Part shown: positions 1 through 9,848 of the stretch, one piece after another
Layout: each line of letters starts with the position of its first letter
Position numbering within the stretch: position 1 is the stretch's first letter
From: Paramuribaculum intestinale
GTDB taxonomy: Bacteria > Bacteroidota > Bacteroidia > Bacteroidales > Muribaculaceae
NCBI RefSeq assembly: GCF_003024925.1
Contig: NZ_PUED01000004.1
Span: 1-41,035 of the forward strand
Length of the DNA: 41,035 nucleotides
Reading direction: 5' to 3'
Program-made: the position numbers and the translations under genes
The notes under the pieces: generated by a model
Databases searched by the model: none
What the model was told of the DNA's origin: nothing
Seen by the model: the letters and a program-made list of their open reading frames with translations, nothing else

Positions 1-48
1 AATGTTCTCTTTGCGACTCTCAGGAGCGTTGCTTCCCGAAAGCGAGTG

Positions 49-80
49 CAAAGTTACACCCAAAAATCTTCCCCACCAAA
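49..80 (-). promoter_or_regulatory. Minus-strand promoter for a gene beyond the left edge
   Basis: On the minus strand, TAACTTTG (56 down to 49) matches the Bacteroidetes -7 consensus TAnnTTTG. A TTTG at 80-77 starts 24 nt upstream and fits the -33 element. The gene it would drive lies left of the window and cannot be seen. The assignment rests on consensus matching only. Confidence 0.6.
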
Positions 81-304
81 TTTTTCGCAAAGAAAATTAC
101 ACCACCAAAACCAACTTTTTCAACAAACCACGTGTTTTAACTTGATATTCAGACAAATCAACAAATGTTAAAATTATGCTGTAGAGCATACTTTTTAAGC
201 ATGACACATCACCGCGCGATCCAATACGCCAAAAATATCCCTATGTAAAAACACCCGGCCGATAGCCGCACACTCCTCCGCACAGACATCCTGCCCGATC
301 GTTT
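81..304. other. AT-rich intergenic stretch, no gene seen
   Basis: This stretch lies between the leftward promoter at 49-80 and the rightward promoter at 305-337. Roughly 81-200 is A/T-rich with no recognisable coding potential. From about 200 onward the composition approaches that of coding DNA, but the only plus-strand reading frame is a 15-codon one that I regard as chance. No hairpin, repeat or RNA gene stood out. Confidence 0.5.
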
Positions 305-337
305 TTTGGCATTTCTCACCGAAAATTCCTATCTTCG
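305..337 (+). promoter_or_regulatory. Promoter of the DUF1460 gene
   Basis: TTTG at 305-308 and TATCTTCG at 330-337 (one mismatch to TAnnTTTG) start 25 nt apart, as expected for the primary sigma factor of Bacteroidetes. Transcription would begin near 344, only about 13 nt before the ATG at 357. This supports that start over the in-frame ATG at 306, which would lie upstream of the transcript. Confidence 0.55.
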
Positions 338-356
338 CAGTAGAAAAAACAACATC

Positions 357-1229
357 ATGCCAAAAAAAATATTTCAGCGCATAGCGACAATGGCCGCGAT
401 GGCCACTCTGCCACTGACAGCGGCAGCCATAGCCCCGGGCGAAGCATGCTTTGCCGACGAAGCCACAGACACTGCCACAATCACACGGATGCTTTCGCAA
501 GCCGAACGACTCGACCTACGGACGCCCAACGCACGCATGGCCGCACTGGGACGCATGCTCCTCGACACACCCTACGCCGCCGGCACACTCGAAGGCGACA
601 CAGAATGCCTGCGGATTGACATGCAGCGCATGGACTGCACGACATTCGTCGAAAACGTAGCCGCAATGGCCATAACAATCGGAGAGGGACGATCGTCATG
701 GCACGACATGGTATACAACCTCGAACGACTCCGCTACCGCCAGGGACATCTCGACGGCTACCCCTCCCGACTGCACTACATTAGCGACTGGATCATCGAC
801 AACGCCCACCGCGGCACGCTCACCGACGTCACACCGCGCATAGTCGCCACACCGTCATATCAGATCAAGACACTCGACTTCATAACCCGCAACAGAGAAA
901 AATACCCCGCGCTGGCCGACTCCGCACGCTTCGAAGCGATGAAAAAAATGGAGATTGGATTCAGATCCCACCGTTTTCCGTATATAAAGACATCAGCCGT
1001 CGACAAAGCCGACATACTGGAAGGCGACATAATAGCCATCGTGACCAAAACACCCGGACTCGACGTGCAGCACATCGGCATCGCCACACGAGGCACCGAC
1101 GGCAAAATACACCTGCTCCATGCTTCATCGGCCGCCGGCAAGGTGATCGTCGACCCCCTGCCACTCGCCACATACCTGCAGCGCCAGCGCTCGATCCAAG
1201 GCATCAGAGTGGTGCGGCTCAACGAATAA
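357..1229 (+). CDS. Secreted DUF1460 protein, NlpC/P60-like (N-acetylmuramoyl-L-alanine amidase-like)
   Basis: A 290-residue protein with a Sec-type signal peptide (basic MPKK, hydrophobic Ala/Leu stretch to about residue 26, likely cleavage near CFA-DE). No lipobox is visible. The motif DCTTFVEN places the candidate nucleophile at Cys94, and HIGIA places a candidate His at 239, followed by a second conserved-looking His255 in LLHASS. This arrangement is typical of the DUF1460 family, which has the cysteine-peptidase fold of NlpC/P60 and is thought to act on peptidoglycan fragments in the periplasm. The start at 357 is chosen over the in-frame ATG at 306 because the signal peptide begins there and the promoter lies between the two. 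The gene is monocistronic and converges on eno. The family call is firm; the substrate is inferred. Confidence 0.88.
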   Translation: MPKKIFQRIATMAAMATLPLTAAAIAPGEACFADEATDTATITRMLSQAERLDLRTPNARMAALGRMLLDTPYAAGTLEGDTECLRIDMQRMDCTTFVENVAAMAITIGEGRSSWHDMVYNLERLRYRQGHLDGYPSRLHYISDWIIDNAHRGTLTDVTPRIVATPSYQIKTLDFITRNREKYPALADSARFEAMKKMEIGFRSHRFPYIKTSAVDKADILEGDIIAIVTKTPGLDVQHIGIATRGTDGKIHLLHASSAAGKVIVDPLPLATYLQRQRSIQGIRVVRLNE

Positions 1230-1272
1230 CCCCACCCCACGAGCGGACAACTCTGTCACCGCCCCCTCCCCC

Positions 1273-1331
1273 AAAAAAAACAATCCGTCCCGGACTCCCC
1301 ACATAGTGGAGCATCCGGGACGGATCTGTTT
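1273..1331. terminator. Shared (bidirectional) terminator between DUF1460 gene and eno
   Basis: A 12-bp perfect stem (1283-1294 with 1314-1325) is extended by 4 bp (1295-1298 with 1308-1311) across a 2-nt bulge. On the minus strand it is followed by eight U residues (complement of 1273-1280), a textbook intrinsic terminator for eno. On the plus strand the following tract is weaker (TGTTTTA), so it may also stop the DUF1460 transcript. Confidence 0.88.
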
Positions 1332-1361
1332 TATGCTATGCAGCCGCAGCTGCTCTCCGGC

Positions 1362-2708
<1,347 letters not shown>

Positions 2709-2754
2709 TCACGCGCCACGCCGGCCCACAGCCGCCCGGCGCCTTTTCATTTCG

Positions 2755-2762
2755 CAAAGTTA
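2755..2762 (-). promoter_or_regulatory. Candidate -7 element for eno
   Basis: TAACTTTG read on the minus strand (2762 to 2755) matches TAnnTTTG exactly. I find no convincing TTTG at the expected -33 position, so this is a partial match. It lies just downstream of the rplQ terminator, which is where an independent eno promoter would be expected. Confidence 0.5.
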
Positions 2763-2839
2763 ATAAAACACCGCCTAATTACCATCCGGCCATTACTGAA
2801 TTTTTCAAAAAAAACGTTGCTCCCCTCTTTGCAAGCATC

Positions 2840-2882
2840 AAAAAAACGACTGACGCCGACCCATGCGTAGGATCAGCGTCAG
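2840..2882 (-). terminator. Intrinsic terminator after rplQ (end of the ribosomal run)
   Basis: CTGACGC (2850-2856) pairs with GCGTCAG (2876-2882). The stem continues inward through GA/TC and CC/GG with single mismatches. On the minus strand it is followed shortly by seven U residues (complement of 2840-2846). A second nested dyad (GGCACT 2897-2902 with AGTGCC 2930-2935, enclosing GCGTC/GACGC) lies between the rplQ stop and this hairpin. Confidence 0.85.
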
Positions 2883-2947
2883 TATTGTATTGCTTTGGCA
2901 CTCCCGGTGGCGTCGGAGACGCACATCGAAGTGCCGAGATAGGGCTA

Positions 2948-3457
2948 TCAGGCCTCCTTCTCAGGCTCAGCTGCGGGAAGTTCCTTTTCAGCCTCGACAG
3001 CTGCAGGAGCCTCGACGGCGGCAGCAGCCTTCTGTCCGCCACGACGCGAACGACGTGTGCGACCCTCCTTCTTGGCCTCCTTCTCCTTGAGCAGGTTCTC
3101 ATTGTAGTCAACGAGCTCGATCATGCACATCTTGGCATTGTCACCAAGACGATTGCCTGTCTTCAGAATGCGGGTATAGCCGCCGTTGCGCTCAGCGATC
3201 TTGGTCGAAATCTCACGGAAAAGCTCAGTGACAGCCTCCTTGTTCTGGAGGTAGGCGAACACGAGGCGACGATTGTTCATCGAATCCTCCTTCGCGCGGT
3301 TGATCAGAGGCTCGGCATACATGCGCAGCGCCTTGGCCTTGGCCAGAGTAGTGAAGATGCGCTTGTGCATGATGAGCGAGATGGTCATGTTGGCAAGAAG
3401 GGCGTCGCGATGAGCCTTCTTGCGTCCGAGATGATTGAAATTCTTATTGTGTCTCAT
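2948..3457 (-). CDS. rplQ: 50S ribosomal protein bL17
   Basis: A 169-residue bL17, a large-subunit protein near the exit-tunnel side of the ribosome. The core (about residues 1-122, beginning [20 protein letters not shown]) is normal. It is followed by a roughly 45-residue tail that is first basic ([13 protein letters not shown]) and then Ala/Glu/Pro-rich, ending EPEKEA. Shorter bL17 proteins of about 120 residues lack this, though C-terminal extensions are, to my knowledge, common in Bacteroidetes. It is the last gene of the alpha block, 5 nt after rpoA and upstream of a strong terminator. Confidence 0.97.
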   Translation of the reverse strand: MRHNKNFNHLGRKKAHRDALLANMTISLIMHKRIFTTLAKAKALRMYAEPLINRAKEDSMNNRRLVFAYLQNKEAVTELFREISTKIAERNGGYTRILKTGNRLGDNAKMCMIELVDYNENLLKEKEAKKEGRTRRSRRGGQKAAAAVEAPAAVEAEKELPAAEPEKEA

Positions 3458-3462
3458 CGTTA

Positions 3463-4455
3463 TTACTCTTTATCTAATTTGTACTTTGAAATGTCCATAC
3501 CAAACGACAGGTTGAGGCTTGCCAGCAGATCGTCAAGCTCGGTCAGCGACTTCTTGCCGAAGTTGCGGAACTTCAGCAGGTCGGTCTTGTTGTACTGCAC
3601 CAGCTCTCCGAGAGTTTCCACCTCGGCGCTCTTCAGACAGTTGAGCGCGCGCACCGAAAGATCCATATCGACAAGCTTCGACTTCAGAAGCTGACGCATG
3701 TGGAGCACCTCTTCGTCAAACTCCTCGTTGCCCTCGGCCTCGGCGGCCTCCAGGGTGATCTTCTCGTCGGAGAAGAGCATGAAATGATAGATCAGTATCT
3801 TGGCAGCCTCCTTCAGGGCATCCTTCGGGAGAATGGAGCCGTTGGTCGTGATCTCCAGAGTGAGCTTGTCGTAGTCGGTCTTCTGATCGACACGGAAATT
3901 ATCGACAGTATATTTGACGTTCTTGATAGGAGTGTAGATCGAGTCGATGGCTATGACATTGACATCGTCGGCAGGCACCTCGTTTTCGTCGGCAGGCACC
4001 CATCCGCGACCCTTGTTGATCGTCAGATCGATCGCAAACGAAGCCTCCGGATCGAGATGACAGATCACCAGCTCGGGATTCAGCACCTCAAAGCCGCTCA
4101 ACACCTTGTTGATGTCGCCGGCCTTGAACACGTCTGTGCCCGAAACCTTCACTGTCACCTTCTCGAAATCAGTGTCGTCAACCTTCTGCTTGAGATCTAC
4201 CTTCTTGAGGTTGAGGATGATGTTGGTCACATCTTCCTTCACCCCGGGGACGGTGTCAAACTCATGCTTCACCCCGTCGATACGTATCGACGAGATAGCG
4301 AAGCCCTCGAGCGACGACAGCAGAATGCGCCGCAGAGCGTTGCCGATGGTTATGCCGTAACCCGGTTCCAATGGCTTGAATTCGAACTTGCCAAAACGGT
4401 TGTCGGCTTCGAGCATCAGTACCTTGTCAGGTTTTTGAAAAGCTAATATAGCCAT
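3463..4455 (-). CDS. rpoA: DNA-directed RNA polymerase subunit alpha
   Basis: A 330-residue alpha subunit, the scaffold for RNA polymerase assembly. The N-terminal dimerisation domain (about 1-230) contains the conserved [14 protein letters not shown] segment. The C-terminal domain (about 250-320) has [10 protein letters not shown], including the Arg equivalent to the DNA-contacting R265 of E. coli, and the FGKKSLTEL helix. It lies 17 nt after rpsD and 5 nt before rplQ. A GAGG lies 5 nt before the ATG, a weak Shine-Dalgarno in a lineage that rarely relies on one. Intact and unremarkable. Confidence 0.98.
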   Translation of the reverse strand: MAILAFQKPDKVLMLEADNRFGKFEFKPLEPGYGITIGNALRRILLSSLEGFAISSIRIDGVKHEFDTVPGVKEDVTNIILNLKKVDLKQKVDDTDFEKVTVKVSGTDVFKAGDINKVLSGFEVLNPELVICHLDPEASFAIDLTINKGRGWVPADENEVPADDVNVIAIDSIYTPIKNVKYTVDNFRVDQKTDYDKLTLEITTNGSILPKDALKEAAKILIYHFMLFSDEKITLEAAEAEGNEEFDEEVLHMRQLLKSKLVDMDLSVRALNCLKSAEVETLGELVQYNKTDLLKFRNFGKKSLTELDDLLASLNLSFGMDISKYKLDKE

Positions 4456-4472
4456 GTGGACCTCATTTATGA

Positions 4473-5078
4473 TTATTTAGAATAGAGCTCGACGATGAGC
4501 TGCTCCTTGATGTTCTCGGGGATATCCTCGCGGGCGGGCACATGAAGAAGCTTGCCCGACTTGGAGCTTTCGTCCCACTCGATCCAGGGATACTTGCTGT
4601 GGTTGAAACCTGCCAGAGCGTCAGCGATCACTTCGAGCGACTTCGAACGCTCGCGCACACCCACAACATCGCCCGGCTTCACATGATACGAAGCGATGTT
4701 CACCACCTGACCGTTGACAGTGATGTGGCGGTGGAGCACCAGCTGACGGGCAGCGGCGCGGGTAGGAGCGATGCCCAGACGGAACACCACATTGTCCAGA
4801 CGGCTTTCAAGAAGCTGGAGAAGCACTTCGCCGGTGATACCCTTGGTGCGGGCAGCCTTGTCGAAAAGATTGCGGAAATATTTCTCGAGCACACCATAGG
4901 TATATTTAGCCTTCTGCTTCTCACGCAGCTGAGTGCCATACTCCGAAGTCTTGCGGCGACGGTTCTGGCCGTGCTGGCCCGGAGCGTAGTTTTTCTTAGC
5001 GAGCACCTTGTCTTCACCGAAGATGGGCTCGCCGAACTTACGGGCGATTCTTGTCTTGGGGCCGGTATATCTTGCCAT
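4473..5078 (-). CDS. rpsD: 30S ribosomal protein uS4
   Basis: A 201-residue uS4, a primary 16S rRNA-binding protein that nucleates 30S assembly. It starts [18 protein letters not shown] and carries the S4 RNA-binding domain at about residues 92-155 ([10 protein letters not shown] to VKPGDVVGV). There is no N-terminal cysteine cluster, so this is the zinc-free form. It is preceded by an unusually long 192-nt spacer after rpsK (see 5143-5173). Because uS4 is an autoregulator of the alpha operon in other bacteria, the spacer is a plausible control site. Confidence 0.98.
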   Translation of the reverse strand: MARYTGPKTRIARKFGEPIFGEDKVLAKKNYAPGQHGQNRRRKTSEYGTQLREKQKAKYTYGVLEKYFRNLFDKAARTKGITGEVLLQLLESRLDNVVFRLGIAPTRAAARQLVLHRHITVNGQVVNIASYHVKPGDVVGVRERSKSLEVIADALAGFNHSKYPWIEWDESSKSGKLLHVPAREDIPENIKEQLIVELYSK

Positions 5079-5142
5079 TTTGTTGTATTGTTATAATTTG
5101 GTTTGCGGGGTCAGCGCCGGACATGTCAGTCTGTGCAGCCGC

Positions 5143-5173
5143 GACCATAGAGAGGTGATTTCATTGTATGGTC
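5143..5173 (-). promoter_or_regulatory. Inverted repeat in the rpsK-rpsD spacer (candidate uS4 leader element)
   Basis: The 192-nt spacer 5079-5270 separates two genes of an otherwise tightly packed operon. GACCATA (5143-5149) pairs with TATGGTC (5167-5173) in a 7-bp stem with a 17-nt loop. I see no U-tract and no good promoter match. Regulation by uS4 is known in other phyla; here it is inference from position and structure. Confidence 0.35.
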
Positions 5174-5270
5174 TATTCACGTTCGGGCTTCCTGCGCGTT
5201 CCCTTGATTGTTGGTTAGTGAGTTGAGAATATAAGAGCCTTGGATTGAATATATAATGCTCCGGCGTGGC

Positions 5271-5660
5271 TCAGACGCGACGGCGCTTCGGCGGACGGCA
5301 TCCGTTGTGGGGCAGCGGAGTCACGTCGATGATGTCGGTGACCTCTATGCCTGCGCCATGCACTGTGCGGATTGCGCTCTCGCGACCGTTGCCCGGACCC
5401 TTCACGTAAGCCTTCACCTTGCGCAGACCCAGATCGTAGGCTGTCTTCGCGCAATCCTGCGCAGCCATCTGGGCGGCATACGGAGTGTTCTTCTTCGAGC
5501 CTCTGAAGCCCATCTTGCCGGCGCTCGACCATGAGATGACCTGACCTTCCGAATTGGCCAGACACACGATGATGTTGTTGAACGACGAATGAACGTGAAG
5601 CTGCCCTGCGGCGTCGACCTTGACGTTTCTTTTCTTCGCTGCTACTGTCTTCTTTGCCAT
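5271..5660 (-). CDS. rpsK: 30S ribosomal protein uS11
   Basis: A 129-residue uS11 of the 30S platform, next to the mRNA exit. It starts [20 protein letters not shown], shows the conserved [11 protein letters not shown] and [11 protein letters not shown] segments, and ends with the diagnostic basic tail ([11 protein letters not shown]). It is 13 nt after rpsM. The 192 nt downstream, before rpsD, hold no gene. Confidence 0.97.
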   Translation of the reverse strand: MAKKTVAAKKRNVKVDAAGQLHVHSSFNNIIVCLANSEGQVISWSSAGKMGFRGSKKNTPYAAQMAAQDCAKTAYDLGLRKVKAYVKGPGNGRESAIRTVHGAGIEVTDIIDVTPLPHNGCRPPKRRRV

Positions 5661-5673
5661 ATTGCTTTAACTC

Positions 5674-6054
5674 TTATTTCGTTGCTTTCTTCTTGTTTGC
5701 CACGGTCTTCTTCTTGCCCTTGCGGGTACGGGCATTGTTCTTGGTGCTCTGACCGCGCACGGGCAGACCATTGCGGTGACGGATGCCGCGATAGCAGCCT
5801 ATGTCCATCAGACGCTTGATGTTCAGCTGGATCTCGCTGCGGAGATCACCCTCTACTTTGTGCTCGGCGCCGATCACTTCGCGCACCTTTGCTGCCTGTT
5901 CGTCGGTCCAGTCCTGAACCTTGATGTCAGGATTCACGCCTGCCTTGGCAAGAATCGACTTGGCCGCGCTGCGGCCTATGCCGAAGATGTAGGTCAGCGC
6001 TATCTCACCTCTTTTGTTCTGGGGGAGGTCAACTCCCACTATGCGTACTGCCAT
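5674..6054 (-). CDS. rpsM: 30S ribosomal protein uS13
   Basis: A 126-residue uS13 of the 30S head, which contacts the P-site tRNA and the B1 inter-subunit bridges. It begins [20 protein letters not shown] and includes [22 protein letters not shown], the conserved C-terminal tRNA-facing segment, followed by a Lys-rich tail. It opens the alpha block, 34 nt after rpmJ. A TACTTTTG at 6082-6075 matches the -7 consensus, but with no -33 partner I do not call it a promoter. Confidence 0.97.
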   Translation of the reverse strand: MAVRIVGVDLPQNKRGEIALTYIFGIGRSAAKSILAKAGVNPDIKVQDWTDEQAAKVREVIGAEHKVEGDLRSEIQLNIKRLMDIGCYRGIRHRNGLPVRGQSTKNNARTRKGKKKTVANKKKATK

Positions 6055-6088
6055 ATGTTGACTGAAATTTTTTGCAAAAGTAATAAAA

Positions 6089-6205
6089 TTATCCCTGACG
6101 CTGTTTGTATTTGGGATTTTTCTTGTTGATCACGTAAAGGCGACCCTTGCGGCGGACGATCTTGCTGTCCGGGGTGCGCTTCTTGACTGAGGCTCTTACT
6201 TTCAT
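6089..6205 (-). CDS. rpmJ: 50S ribosomal protein bL36 (cysteine-free form)
   Basis: A 38-codon gene starting [12 protein letters not shown] and ending KYKQRQG. This is bL36, the smallest 50S protein, bound near the peptidyl-transferase region. The classic form is a zinc ribbon with three Cys and a His. This one has no cysteine at all, so it cannot bind zinc in the usual way. It sits in the canonical position between infA (31 nt upstream) and rpsM (34 nt downstream). It is short enough to be missed by length-filtered gene calls. Identity is firm from sequence and synteny. Confidence 0.95.
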   Translation of the reverse strand: MKVRASVKKRTPDSKIVRRKGRLYVINKKNPKYKQRQG

Positions 6206-6236
6206 CTCTTTCTATGATGTTTGCTTGTTTTTAATA

Positions 6237-6455
6237 TCATTTGTATCTGAAGGCTATGCGACCCTTGGAGAGATCGTAGGGCGACATCTCCACTCGCACC
6301 CTGTCACCCGGAAGAATCTTGATGTAGTGCATCCTCATCTTGCCGGAAATATGAGCTGTGATCTCGTGGCCGTTCTCGAGCTCCACGCGAAACATCGCAT
6401 TGCTCAGAGCCTCCACGATCACACCATCCTGTTCGATTGCAGCTTGTTTTGCCAT
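6237..6455 (-). CDS. infA: Translation initiation factor IF-1
   Basis: A 72-residue single OB-fold protein that binds the 30S A-site during initiation. The sequence [17 protein letters not shown], followed by [21 protein letters not shown] and ending GRIAFRYK, is typical in length and sequence. It is 15 nt after map and is followed by rpmJ, the standard spc/alpha junction order. Confidence 0.98.
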   Translation of the reverse strand: MAKQAAIEQDGVIVEALSNAMFRVELENGHEITAHISGKMRMHYIKILPGDRVRVEMSPYDLSKGRIAFRYK

Positions 6456-6470
6456 ATTGTATGTCTTTTT

Positions 6471-7253
6471 TTATATGAACTTGTCGCCGAGCACCCGCTT
6501 CACAGGCTCGAACGAAGTCAGCACCTCCGTTTCACCGTCCACCACAGCCACCGTATGCTCATAATGAGCCGACGGCTTGCGGTCACGCGTGCGGCAGGTC
6601 CATCCGTCACGCTCTATCACTATATGCCGGCTACCGAGATTGATCATCGGCTCTATGCAAAGACACATGCCCGAACGGATCATCGGGCCATGTCCGCGCT
6701 TGCCGTAGTTGCATATCTCCGGATCCTCGTGCATCGAACGTCCTATACCGTGGCCGCACATCTCCCTGACCACCGAGTAACCCCGGCTCTCACAGTAAGT
6801 CTGCACGGCATTCGATATATCACCGATGCGATTGCCCTCGCGACACGCCTCGATACCCTTGTAAAGGCTCTCCTTGGTAGTGCGGCACAGAGCCATCACC
6901 TCCGGACTGACTTCGCCAACAGCAAACGTATAGCACATATCGCCGTTGAAACCGTCAAGCTCCACCACCAGATCAGTGCCGATGATATCGCCCTCGCGAA
7001 GAGAATAGTTCGAAGGAAAACCATGCACCACCGTTTCATTCACCTCATAGCACACCGCGGCCGGAAATCCGCCGTAGCCAAGACAAGCAGCCCTGGCCCC
7101 GTGGTCAGCGATAAACTCGCGCACTTTCATCTCGATGTGATTCGTTGTCACCCCCGGAGCGATCATCGTGGCTATATAGCCCAGAGTCTCGCTCGCCAGA
7201 GCACACGCCTCACGCATCTTCTGCATATCCTCGGGTGTCTTGAGACAAGTCAT
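6471..7253 (-). CDS. map: Type I methionine aminopeptidase
   Basis: Removes the N-terminal Met from nascent proteins; a cytosolic dinuclear metalloenzyme. It is 260 residues with the five metal ligands visible: Asp94 and Asp105 (in GTDLVVELDGFNGD), His168 (CGHGIG), Glu201 (CIEPM) and Glu232 (HYEHT). There is no N-terminal zinc-finger extension. It follows secY by 55 nt and precedes infA by 15 nt. No adk gene lies between secY and map, unlike in many Firmicutes. Confidence 0.97.
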   Translation of the reverse strand: MTCLKTPEDMQKMREACALASETLGYIATMIAPGVTTNHIEMKVREFIADHGARAACLGYGGFPAAVCYEVNETVVHGFPSNYSLREGDIIGTDLVVELDGFNGDMCYTFAVGEVSPEVMALCRTTKESLYKGIEACREGNRIGDISNAVQTYCESRGYSVVREMCGHGIGRSMHEDPEICNYGKRGHGPMIRSGMCLCIEPMINLGSRHIVIERDGWTCRTRDRKPSAHYEHTVAVVDGETEVLTSFEPVKRVLGDKFI

Positions 7254-7308
7254 AAAGCAGCGTATGGAATATCTGTGTACGTTTCTCGACTCAGTTCAAT
7301 AAACATTA

Positions 7309-8658
7309 TCAATAGGCACTGCCCGTAGTGCGACCCTTGATCTTGCCCTCCTTCATCAGACCATCGTAATGATGCATCATCAGATGGCTCTCGATCTGCT
7401 GGAGAGTATCAAGCACCACGCCCACCAGAATCAGCAGCGAAGTGCCGCCGAAGAACTGCGCGAAATTCTGGCTGATGCCGAAGAAACGCGCGAAAGCAGG
7501 CAGAATCGCCACAATACCCAGAAATATCGAACCGGGCAGAGTGATTCGCGACATGATGCTGTCAAGATACTCGGCCGTCTTCTTGCCGGGCTTCACACCG
7601 GGAATGAAGCCATTGTTGCGCTTCATATCCTCCGCCATCTGCGTCGGACGCACAGTGATGGCAGTATAGAAATACGTGAAAGCCACGATCATCAGGAAGT
7701 AGACCAGATTATACCAGAAGCCGTTGATATCGCTGAAGGCAGCTATGAAACCACCGGCATTGTCACTGGAGCCGAAACCGGCGAGAGTGATGGGGATAAA
7801 CATGATCGCCTGAGCGAAAATGATCGGCATCACACCGGCGGCATTCACCTTCAGAGGAATATACTGGCGAGCGCCGCCATACTGGCGGTTGCCCACGATG
7901 CGCTTCGCATACTGGACAGGCACCTTGCGAGTACCCTGCACCAGAAGCACAGCGCCAACCGTCACGGCAAAAAGCAGGATAAGCTCCACCACGAACATCA
8001 CCAGACCGCCCTGCGAACCGGTCGAACCGGGCATACGGCTTGTGAACTCATAGAACAGAGCCTGCGGCAGACGGGCTATGATACCCACAAGGATGATGAA
8101 CGAAATACCGTTGCCGATACCACGGTCAGTGATACGCTCGCCAAGCCACATGATGAACATCGAGCCGGCAGCCAGTATCACCGTAAGATAAGCCACCGTC
8201 CAGGGTCCCATCGCAGACACAGCGCCCGCAGCGCTCACCTGCACCTGAAGATTGATCAGGTAGGCCGGACCCTGCAGAATCAGGATCAGCACCGTCAGAT
8301 AACGCGTATACTGGTTGAGCTTCTGGCGTCCGCTCTCACCCTCGCGCATCATCTTCTGGAACGAAGGAAGCACCATGCCAAGAAGCTGTATCACGATCGA
8401 AGCCGTGATATAGGGCATGATACCCAGCGCGAATATCGACGCCTGAGAGAAAGCGCCGCCGGAGAACATGTCGAGGAGCTGCATAAGCCCGCTCTTGTTC
8501 GTAAACTTCGACAGTGCGTCGAGATCGGCCGGGCTGATACCGGGAAGAACCACGTAACAGCCAAGACGATACACGAGCACCAGAAGAAGCGTCACAAGAA
8601 TGCGCTTGCGCAGCTCATCGATTGTCCAGATATTTTTCAGAGTTTCGACAAACCTCAT
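7309..8658 (-). CDS. secY: Preprotein translocase subunit SecY
   Basis: The 449-residue channel subunit of the Sec translocon in the inner membrane, with about ten hydrophobic segments. The N-terminus (MRFVETLKNIWTIDELRKRI), the plug-region Gly/Ser-rich segment after TM1 and the cytoplasmic loop IVGNRQYGGARQYIPLKVN are characteristic. It lies 5 nt after rplO and is presumably translationally coupled to it. Downstream is a 55-nt gap to map. Complete, nothing unusual. Confidence 0.98.
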   Translation of the reverse strand: MRFVETLKNIWTIDELRKRILVTLLLVLVYRLGCYVVLPGISPADLDALSKFTNKSGLMQLLDMFSGGAFSQASIFALGIMPYITASIVIQLLGMVLPSFQKMMREGESGRQKLNQYTRYLTVLILILQGPAYLINLQVQVSAAGAVSAMGPWTVAYLTVILAAGSMFIMWLGERITDRGIGNGISFIILVGIIARLPQALFYEFTSRMPGSTGSQGGLVMFVVELILLFAVTVGAVLLVQGTRKVPVQYAKRIVGNRQYGGARQYIPLKVNAAGVMPIIFAQAIMFIPITLAGFGSSDNAGGFIAAFSDINGFWYNLVYFLMIVAFTYFYTAITVRPTQMAEDMKRNNGFIPGVKPGKKTAEYLDSIMSRITLPGSIFLGIVAILPAFARFFGISQNFAQFFGGTSLLILVGVVLDTLQQIESHLMMHHYDGLMKEGKIKGRTTGSAY

Positions 8659-8663
8659 TATAC

Positions 8664-9110
8664 TCAGATTTTAGAGATTGTGCCGCCGGCCTCGGTGATA
8701 GCCTTTTCAGCCGACTTGGAGAACGCGTTGGCCTCCACCTGAAGAGCACGCTGCACGCTACCCTCGCCAAGCACCTTCACAAGCTGCTTGCGGTTGATAT
8801 AGCCTGCCTGACGAAGCTCCTCGATACCAATCTTCTCCAGACCCTTGGCAGCTGCCAGAGCGTCGAGAACACCGATATTGATGGCCTTGTACTCCACACG
8901 GTTGATATTCTTGAAGCCGAACTTGGGCAGACGACGCTGCAGAGGCATCTGACCACCCTCGAAGCCGATCTTGCGCGAATAGCCGGAGCGCGACTTTGCA
9001 CCCTTGTGGCCGCGGGTTGAAGTGCCGCCCTTGCCCGAACCCGGGCCGCGGCCGATACGCGTCTTGCGGGTCACTGACCCTACTGCCGGACGCAGATTAT
9101 TCAGTTCCAT
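8664..9110 (-). CDS. rplO: 50S ribosomal protein uL15
   Basis: A 148-residue uL15, a late-assembly 50S protein with a long Gly/Arg-rich N-terminal extension. [20 protein letters not shown] and the [16 protein letters not shown] stretch are diagnostic, followed by a globular C-terminal domain ending [10 protein letters not shown]. It is 16 nt after rpmD and 5 nt before secY. Confidence 0.97.
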   Translation of the reverse strand: MELNNLRPAVGSVTRKTRIGRGPGSGKGGTSTRGHKGAKSRSGYSRKIGFEGGQMPLQRRLPKFGFKNINRVEYKAINIGVLDALAAAKGLEKIGIEELRQAGYINRKQLVKVLGEGSVQRALQVEANAFSKSAEKAITEAGGTISKI

Positions 9111-9126
9111 TTCTAAATTATCAGTT

Positions 9127-9306
9127 TTATGCGTTGGTCACACTCACGAGGTGACGTACTTTGTTAACCATTCCCATCACCGACGGGGTGTCTTCTTTCA
9201 CCACCGTGTGATTCATCTTCTTCAGGCCGAGAGCATCCAGAGTGCGCTTCTGCACCTCGGGAGCACCGATGCGGCTCTTGACCTGCGTAATCTTTATCTG
9301 TGCCAT
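9127..9306 (-). CDS. rpmD: 50S ribosomal protein uL30
   Basis: A 59-codon gene beginning [20 protein letters not shown] and ending HLVSVTNA. The KSRIG motif, the following [14 protein letters not shown] and the length identify uL30, a 50S protein near the 5S rRNA side. It sits in its expected place between rpsE (18 nt upstream) and rplO (16 nt downstream). Like rpmJ it is short enough to be overlooked. Confidence 0.95.
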   Translation of the reverse strand: MAQIKITQVKSRIGAPEVQKRTLDALGLKKMNHTVVKEDTPSVMGMVNKVRHLVSVTNA

Positions 9307-9324
9307 TTTCAGTAATGAGATTTT

Positions 9325-9843
9325 TTAACCGTTAAACACCTGTTCCATCGAGATACCGCGGTTGCGGGCCACATCGGCCGGACTGCGCATCTCGCCCAGA
9401 GCAGCCAGAGTGGCTTTCACGAGATTGTGCGGGTTGGAAGAACCCTTGCTCTTCGCAAGCACGTCAGTGATACCGACGCTCTCCAGAACGGCACGCATAG
9501 CACCGCCGGCCTTCACGCCAGTACCCTCCGAAGCAGGCTTCAGAATCACGCGCGAACCGCCGAACTTGGCTTCCTGCTCGTGAGGAATCGTACCCTTGTG
9601 AACAGGCACCTTGATAAGATTCTTCTTGGCAGCCTCAACGCCCTTGGCGATAGCGGCTGTAACCTCATTGGCCTTGCCCAGGCCGACGCCTACCACGCCC
9701 TTCTCGTCGCCTACGACTACGATAGCGGCGAAAGTGAAAGCACGGCCACCCTTGGTCACCTTGGTGACACGGTTGATGGCCACCAGGCGGTCCTTCAGGT
9801 CAAGATCGTTTGTCGACTTTACTTTATTGTTATTCTTTACCAT
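9325..9843 (-). CDS. rpsE: 30S ribosomal protein uS5
   Basis: A 172-residue uS5, involved in decoding accuracy and the mRNA entry channel. The S5 N-terminal double-stranded-RNA-binding fold covers about residues 17-80 ([20 protein letters not shown] to GLGKANEV) and the C-terminal domain follows, including [20 protein letters not shown]. It is 5 nt after rplR and 18 nt before rpmD. Standard. Confidence 0.97.
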   Translation of the reverse strand: MVKNNNKVKSTNDLDLKDRLVAINRVTKVTKGGRAFTFAAIVVVGDEKGVVGVGLGKANEVTAAIAKGVEAAKKNLIKVPVHKGTIPHEQEAKFGGSRVILKPASEGTGVKAGGAMRAVLESVGITDVLAKSKGSSNPHNLVKATLAALGEMRSPADVARNRGISMEQVFNG

Positions 9844-9848
9844 GATGC

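Noticed and set aside
200-247. A 15-codon frame upstream of the DUF1460 gene
   Set aside because: Too short, no promoter of its own and no recognisable sequence.
306-356. An upstream start for the DUF1460 protein
   Set aside because: The promoter match at 305-337 overlaps it and the signal peptide begins only at 357.
1229-1280. G-quadruplex on the minus strand beyond the eno terminator
   Set aside because: There are two pairs of G-runs, but the loop between the pairs is about 25 nt, too long for a convincing quadruplex. The C/A-rich composition mainly reflects the terminator U-tract and spacer.
6075-6082. Internal promoter before rpsM (TACTTTTG)
   Set aside because: The -7 element matches but there is no -33 partner and the spacer to rpmJ is only 34 nt.
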